Of a stretch of DNA of 64,000 nucleotides, positions 58,400 to 64,000 are shown in pieces. How positions within the stretch are numbered: position 1 is the first letter of the stretch; each line of letters opens with the position of its first letter. This stretch comes from Oscheius tipulae. Its lineage: Eukaryota > Nematoda > Chromadorea > Rhabditida > Rhabditidae. Under the pieces are notes generated by a model. That model did not search any database. It was not told the origin of the DNA and worked only from the letters and a program-made list of their open reading frames with translations. Where the stretch lies: positions 10,044,001 through 10,108,000 of the forward strand of contig JASJZH010000004.1 of the NCBI GenBank assembly GCA_037178975.1, written 5' to 3'. The position numbers and the translations under genes were made by a program.

Positions 58400-59612
58400 G
58401 TGGCTCTATCGTACAATAGGTAGAGTATATAGTAGAATGTAGATGACATAACAGTCTGAGCTGATAGTTTCCATCCTTTTTTTACTGTAGGAATCTTTCG
58501 CTGTAATGGTGGATAGGATACAGAAATCTGTGCTTGTTACTTTGTACAGCATAAAAATGAATAGACAAAGGTAGATGACGCCCGAAGCTACAATGGGTTT
58601 GTATATCATAAATTCTTCAAACAATGTCTTAAACCGTTTTTCTAATCAAAGTCTTAAAGTTTAGACGAACTGTTGTAGAAAGATAAATAGTCGTGCTGGA
58701 AAATAGACCCATTACCGTAGTTTTCCATGCCGGCACCTAAACATTTCGGAATAGGTCTCACCAGTGCAATAGTGAAGCAAATCTGTATGATAAAAATATC
58801 TTTTTTTACTGAAATTACTTACTATATAAATACAAGTGCTGTTTAACTTTTTGTAGCGTTGAAACACGGTTTCGGTAAATCTGTTATAGGCTAAGAATAA
58901 GTAGAAAAGAAGCACAGTATCGGATATGCCATAGCTTATGATTTCACTTGCACGAAAATAGTCTGAATTATCTAAATTTTTTGTTGTCAAATTGTGGTAA
59001 AATAGGCCCTTTGAAGTTCACTTTTATGTAGTATGCTATATTCTCTGCCACAAGTTTGGACATCCCTTCAAAGTTCACGCAAAAATAGAATAATTCGGGC
59101 CATAGATGACTAGTTATTTTTTCCTATAACACAACCCACAAGCGTCAATTTGCAAGCATAGCTGGAAACAATCAGCAATCTTCAAGGCAAGTAGAATATG
59201 ATAAGCGCGTTGTGTTGAATACTGCTTGTTATAGTTAAATATCTGGAATTCATTAGCGGAAGTTTTGTTTCCGTTTTTTCTTCAGGACTGACATAATTAC
59301 TCACCAGCAGTATTGGAAAGTTTATTACCAAGAAGAAGGTAGACAACCATGGATGTAAAATTCGAGTAAGATCATAGGTTACTGCGAAATTATGTTAAGT
59401 GAACAGTTTGACCTACCCGACCAAAGCAACTCTATTTGTATCGTTAAAAATAGAAATACCTACAAGTTTTTGGCTATTCTATAGTACGGCTCGCTTACAA
59501 AAATGAACGGTGCAGAGCATCCAATTACAATTATTGCAGCGATTATCATGGTAAACGATCTCCAGAATTTTCTGAATTGAAGAGTATCAACAAGTCGCTC
59601 GCTGGACGGCAT
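58400..59612 (-). CDS. Serpentine (7TM) chemoreceptor-like gene
   Basis: The first exon, 59464-59612, begins MPSSERLVDTLQFRKF and contains a membrane helix (SFTMIIAAIIVIGCSAPFIF). Further minus-strand pieces show HPWLSTFFLVINFPILL, then QYSTQRAYHILLALKIADC (a typical second-loop/third-helix region of nematode SR families such as SRT), YLFLAYNRFTETVF, and VIYLCLFIFMLYKVTSTDF. Each segment is bounded by plausible splice sites, but I did not connect all of them, and the 3' end is uncertain; it may extend to 58000. Helices 6 and 7 are not clear. The upstream 300 bp separates it from a divergent related gene. Confidence 0.55.
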
Positions 59613-59905
59613 TTTGGACAACAAGGGATATTTACGTATGCCCCTAAATCATTTGCAATCTGTTTTTCTGTAATATTTTTAGCTGCAAGATGTTGTGCAG
59701 CATTCCTTATATGAGCATCGGATAACTACCGTCGCAAAGTGATTTGCGCCAAGCTCTCTGTCTTTGCAAGTAAGACCCTTACAACCTAGCATATTCAATC
59801 ATGTTAGAAAGACGTTCTTGCAAGAATGTTTCTGCAAAACAACATTATAAACAAGAATAACGAGCAGCAAACATCTTAATAAATTCTGCAAAGCTGCTTG
59901 TACCA

Positions 59906-60521
59906 ATGCTGTCGAAAGACGAGATTTTATTCTGGAGAGTTTATGCCTTTGTCATCTTTACATCTTTGGTGCTTTCTGCGTTACCTATCGTGCAGGTATC
60001 TTCGATTCAGGCAAAAAATATAAATCTTTTCAGATAACCACGTTTGGCATACGCACAGGTAATATTGCAGCAGGTAACACTATATGCTACACCAAAAAAA
60101 CGGTATAGTCAGAATTCACACTTGGCCTTCGGGGTATTTACAACTTTTTCAGCATTCTATTTCTTATCGTAAACACACCGACTCTATTAGTAAGAGAGTC
60201 TATTATCACAAATGAATTGTGTAGATCCTCTACTTCGATAAAGACTATTGGATTAATCGTGCCTATCGAATCATGTTTGCAGTGGAAGCGATCGAGTGCT
60301 TACAGCTTTTTCTGCACATGAATCAATCAATTGTTTTCGACTGGTTACTTAGCAAGTATCTTTACTATGAAAGCGCTATGATGTCTGTGGTAGACTCTGT
60401 GTGTTTGTTTGTTTGTTTGTGGAGTTGTCCGAGGCCACGAAACAAAAACAAAAGAGCTGTTTTTTCAATGTTTTTGTTGCAACTATTGCTAATTGAGTTG
60501 GACAATAACGACGATTTCTGA
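59906..60521 (+). pseudogene. Truncated serpentine-receptor-like gene next to the Helitron
   Basis: Exon 59906-59995 encodes MLSKDEILFWRVYAFVIFTS and a first helix; a 38-nt intron follows. Later pieces read FTLGLRGIYNFFSILFLIVN and AYRIMFAVEAIECLQLFLHM, colinear with the minus-strand receptor at 58.4-59.6 kb (IYNFF/HPWLSTFF and RAYRIMF/RAYHILL). After about 60400 the frame enters a tttgtttgtttg run and basic low-complexity sequence, then ends at 60521. Helices 4-7 are absent, and a Helitron starts within about 150 bp. A disrupted receptor is the simplest reading. Confidence 0.5.
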
Positions 60522-60599
60522 ACCAAGACAGAAGCAAACTTGCTACACTGCACAGGTTTCAGCTGTTGCTAAACTGTTTCTACCGTATGTTTTCCATTA

Positions 60600-63500
60600 C
60601 ACTAGCGCCTACTCTCTGCAATAGGACCCTACCGTCCTTCTTATTCTTACGATAGCTGTCTGGACTTCCTTCATGTTTCCGATATCGAGTCACCCGTTGC
60701 CTGCCACCGAGCCACCCGACGACCCTCTTCTGTCTGACCCGCTGAAGCCTTGCCAGCCTGCCGATTCTTTTTTCGCAAGCGTTTACAACTCCAGCCAGCA
60801 GCTGGCAGATTCGATCTATGTCTGCGTTGTGGACAATGTCGCTGAGCCGTCTACGAAGAAGTCGAAGCGAAGGAAGATTTAAAGAAAGTGAAGACGAGAG
60901 ACGGATCCGCCTGGATTATCGAATAGATAGAGAAATATCAGAGCCAAAAGAGAAGCAATGAGTCCTTCGAAGAAAGCCGTCAGCGGTTAGATGCTCAACT
61001 GATGTATCAAGTCGAGCAGCGAGCCCGCCAGTCTGTCGAAGAACGACGAGCCCGACTGGATAATCAGCTGACTTATCAAACCGAGCTGAGATTCAACGAG
61101 TCTGTCGAAGAGAGACGATTGCGGCTGGAGAAGCAGCTGTTTTATCAAGCAGAACTTCGAGCCTCTGAGACTGTCGAGGAGAAGCGTGCCCGACTGGACA
61201 ATCAGCTGCTCTATCAAGCCGAGTTGAGAGCCAGCGAGACAGCCGAGGAGACCTTCTGTCGATTGGAAAAGAAGAGGATATATCAGGCGAAAGTTCGCAA
61301 AAACGAGACGGGAGAAGAGCGAGAGATGAGAAAGGCCTTCGATGCTCATTACCACGCCATAAAGCTGGAAGAAGAAGAAGAGCAAGGTAAAGAATGTTTT
61401 CCACCCTTTTACCGTCAATTTTTAGAGAGGAGTAAAAGGCTCAAGAGCAAGCACTACATTCACGAGCAATACCTGTCCAACGAATCAGAAGAATATCGAT
61501 CTGTTCGTCTTCTGAAGAAAGCCTTCTTCCAAGCCATGGCTCGAGTGGACGAGGATGCGGAGACCCGAGCTCAACGTCGTCTGCGCGATAATCTGGCCCA
61601 TGATGCCGCCAGTGCTCAACAGCCACCACAACAGACTCAAACGAATCAAGACAGACGAGTCGACCGCCATGTTAGAAACGCCAATGTCTATGCCGCTCTG
61701 AATGACCCTAATCTTCCACATGGACAACCTGCTCCACCTCCATCTCACTTTATTGGAGCCATGGACACCGGCTGCTTTCACTGCGGTGCTCTATTCTTCC
61801 TAGCCGAATTCCCGCGAAAGCCTGATGGGACATATAACGTCTGCTGTCAGTATGGATCTATAACTTTGGACAAGTTCGAGACGTATCCTCAATACCTCTG
61901 GGATCTGTTCGAGAACAACCACATCGCGACGAGGAACTTCTACGACAACATCCGGCAGCTGAACTCTTCGCTGGCCGTCGCATCGATGAACGTCAACCTT
62001 CGTCCTCCGAATGGAAGAGGCCCTTTCGTCTTCAAGGCGCACGGAGAAATCTGTTATCAGACTGGCCCAGCTGCTCCTGCGGATGGTGTAGCTCCAACAT
62101 ATGGTCAACTCTTTTTCGTCGACGAAACTGTCGCTGCTCAAGCCAGGATCAACCACTGGACCAACCAGTCAATCAATGCCGCTCTGCTTCGTGAGCTGTC
62201 AACCTTCATGAGGTGCGAACACGAATACGCAAGGGGATACAAGATGCTGCAGGAGGCCTACGCTGAGGAAGAACAAGATGCCCGAGCCAACCATAGACCA
62301 ATGAACCAAGTGACCCTCGCCTACCAGACCGATGCTCCGGATCCGAGGAGGTACAATCGTCCCCGAGTCGCTGAGGTAGCAGTCGTTTACGTCGGACCGA
62401 ATGGAGAGCTGCCATCGCCAAGGGAATACACGATTCGGGCCAGAGGAGGAGCTTTGCAGCGTATCCCCATCTTCAACAAGGTCCTTGATCCGTGTGTCTA
62501 CCCTCTGTTCTTCATCAAGGGCGACTACGGATGGCATCCCGGACGGAAGAGACAAGTCGTGGCCAGCAATGGAAACCATAGCGAGAAGCAGCTGACCCAG
62601 AAGAGCTACTACAACTACTACCTCTGCTACCGGAACGAGTTCAGTCCAATCCACCGTGGCCGACGACTGTTCCAGCAGTTCTGTGTCGGAAGTTGGGCAA
62701 ATGTGGAGCAGTGCCGTCTCGACTTCATCAAGAGGAACCAGAGCGCGCTCCGTTCCGAGTACTACAGTGATCTGAGGGACTTCATTGCTGACGGATCCAA
62801 TGGACTAGCCGGTCAGAGAATTCTCCTTCCTGCCACTTTCACGAGTTCTCCGAGATACATGACCGCTGCGTATCTGGACGCGATGTGCATCACGAGTCGA
62901 TTCGGCAAGCCGGACCTTTTCCTCACTATGACGTCAAATCCGAGATGGCCGGAGACCAAGCAAAACCTTCTTCCTGGACAGACTCCTTCCGATCGACCTG
63001 ACTTGGTGGCCAGAGTCTTCAGGATGAAGTTGGACGAGCTGAAGAAGGACATCGTGGAACGGAACATCTTTGGACGAGTAACAGCTTTCATCTACACTGT
63101 CGAATGGCAGAAGCGTGGCCTGCCTCATGCCCACTGGCTCATTACGCTCCACTCTGAGGACAAACCGAGGACTGTCGATGATGTCAACCGATTCATCTCG
63201 GCCGAGATCCCGGATGCTGGCCCGCTCTTCGACCGAGTTGCGTCGCACATGGTTCATCGAGACTGCGGTATTGGATCGCCCTGCTGGAAAGATGGAGCCT
63301 GCAGCAAACGGTTCCCGAAACCATTCCGAGACGACACCAACATGGATGTGCAAGGTTTCCCAGAGTACAGGAGGCGCGACAACAGATCCAGTATTCGAAT
63401 TGGTGACGACGAGAATGTTAAGTATTACGACAACAGGTAAGATCTTTCATAGTATCTCAGTCTATGTGCTCTTTTTCAGATGGATTGTGCCGTACAATGC

Positions 63501-64000
63501 CTACATGTTATGCAAATACGATTGCCATATCAACCTGGAGATCTGTTCCGTTCTGCATGCTGTCAAGTACCTCTATAAGTATGTCTACAAGGGCTCGGAC
63601 AAGGCTGCTCTTCGACTGCAACATCAAAGACGAGATGCAAACAACGGGCTCGTCGACGAAGTCAATGAATTCCTGGACGCGCGCTACGTCTGTGCTCCCG
63701 AGGCCTTTCATCGTCTCTTCGCCTTTGAGACGCACGAAAAATCAAATGCTGTGATCGATCTTGCCGTCCACGAGGAGAACAAGCAGAACATTACGTTCCA
63801 TCCGGAACAGGAGCAGCAAGCTGCTGACAGACACAGAAACACGACCCTCATGGCCTTCTTCAAGATGAACGAGGACGCCAGTCGACTGAGTCCAGCCCAA
63901 CGAGTCGCTCAGTTTGGAATCGACCCACTGACAGTCTACTACCATCAGTTCCCGGAGTTCTTCACCTTCAATCGAGCCAATGGGATGTGGAAGAAAAAGG
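60600..64000 (+). mobile_element. Helitron, incomplete at right edge
   Basis: The element contains the RepHel open frame (61002 onward) described separately and runs off the window. The 5' limit is not certain: a Helitron-like TC end could not be recognised. Upstream, 60673-60882 encodes a Pro-rich then Lys-rich segment ending KKSKRRK, probably a decayed first part of the same protein. Confidence 0.85.
61002..64000 (+). CDS. Helitron Rep/helicase protein (partial)
   Basis: Exons 61002-63436 and 63480-64000 are joined by a 43-nt intron. The N terminus holds about five degenerate 24-residue charged repeats of the type RLEKQLFYQAELRASETVEE. Then come a Cys-containing region (CFHCGALFFLAEFP), the Helitron_like_N signature (GSWANVEQCRLDFIKRNQ, RILLPATFTSSPRYM) and DLFLTMTSNPRWPE. 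The HUH nuclease motif is in RGLPHAHWLITLH. After the intron, LHAVKYLYKYVYKGSD carries the paired catalytic tyrosines of rolling-circle Rep. The helicase domain lies beyond the window edge. In-frame continuation upstream of 61002 shows repeat units in shifted frames, so the N terminus is damaged or mis-spliced. Confidence 0.93.

Noticed and set aside
61000-61420. Minus-strand 143-codon frame opposite the Helitron N terminus
   Set aside because: Antisense of the charged heptad-like repeats; the plus strand continues into the Rep domain.
1-64000. CRISPR array, bacterial operons, rRNA or intact tRNA genes
   Set aside because: No regular spacer-repeat arrays or rRNA sequence seen; the only tRNA-like sequence is the SINE at 49.0 kb, and the gene structure is eukaryotic.

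Overview
The window looks like nuclear DNA of a nematode. Protein-coding genes are broken into many small exons by GT-AG introns, most of them only 37-42 nt long. Many start codons sit directly behind a TTTCCAG- or TTTCAG-type acceptor, as expected for spliced-leader trans-splicing. Several families are nematode-typical: a DUF268 protein, a secreted class 3 lipase, tandem C-type lectin domains, a Cys/Gln-rich secretory protein, an H-NOX guanylate cyclase and serpentine-receptor-like genes. Genus cannot be fixed from the sequence. All exon models below were built by eye from reading frame, splice signals and family memory.

Layout. 0.1-8.7 kb: a type II membrane protein (-), a DUF268 protein (+), a CD36/SCARB scavenger receptor (+), a beta-1,4-galactosyltransferase (-) and a SAM methyltransferase (-). 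9.3-13.7 kb: TMA7 (+), then a divergent pair of V-ATPase Vo-linked proteins, RNASEK (-) and subunit e (+). 14.1-18.0 kb: a class 3 lipase (-) with a 2.1 kb intron full of tandem repeats. 18.3-19.9 kb: an orphan 393-aa protein (-). 20.0-21.7 kb: a 5'-truncated RTE-type retrotransposon. 22.8 kb: a ubiquitin-like first exon; 23.0-23.5 kb: a perfect-looking foldback MITE. 23.75-27.7 kb: MCM2 (-). 28.5-30.9 kb: ILF2/NF45 (+) and LIN-52 (-). 31-32 kb: decayed copies of the 18-kb orphan. 32.1-33.5 kb: Cys/Gln/Asn-rich secreted protein (-). 34.3-36.1 kb: two-domain C-type lectin (+). 36.3-39.6 kb: a small hypothetical gene and two paralogous tiny secreted peptides. 40.2-42.8 kb: DDX52/Rok1 helicase (-). 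43.6-50.1 kb, all (+): MANF, UBC13/UBE2N and BCAP31. 50.9-57 kb: a zinc-finger-like protein (-), an H-NOX guanylate cyclase (+) and a sulfotransferase-like protein (-). 58-60.5 kb: two divergent serpentine-receptor-like genes, the second truncated. 60.6 kb to the right edge: a Helitron.

Functional themes. The conserved genes are mostly housekeeping: DNA replication licensing (MCM2), MuvB/DREAM cell-cycle transcription (LIN-52), rRNA processing (DDX52), K63 ubiquitin chains (UBC13), ER protein handling (MANF with KEEL tail, BCAP31 with KKXX tail), and the V-ATPase Vo sector. They are interspersed with fast-evolving secreted, receptor and mobile-element sequences. The most unusual items are an H-NOX cyclase with a heme-type sensor but without the usual Asn/Arg catalytic pair, a new pair of tiny secreted peptides, a 37-nt GC-AG intron, and a polypyrimidine simple repeat that recurs inside introns of unrelated genes.
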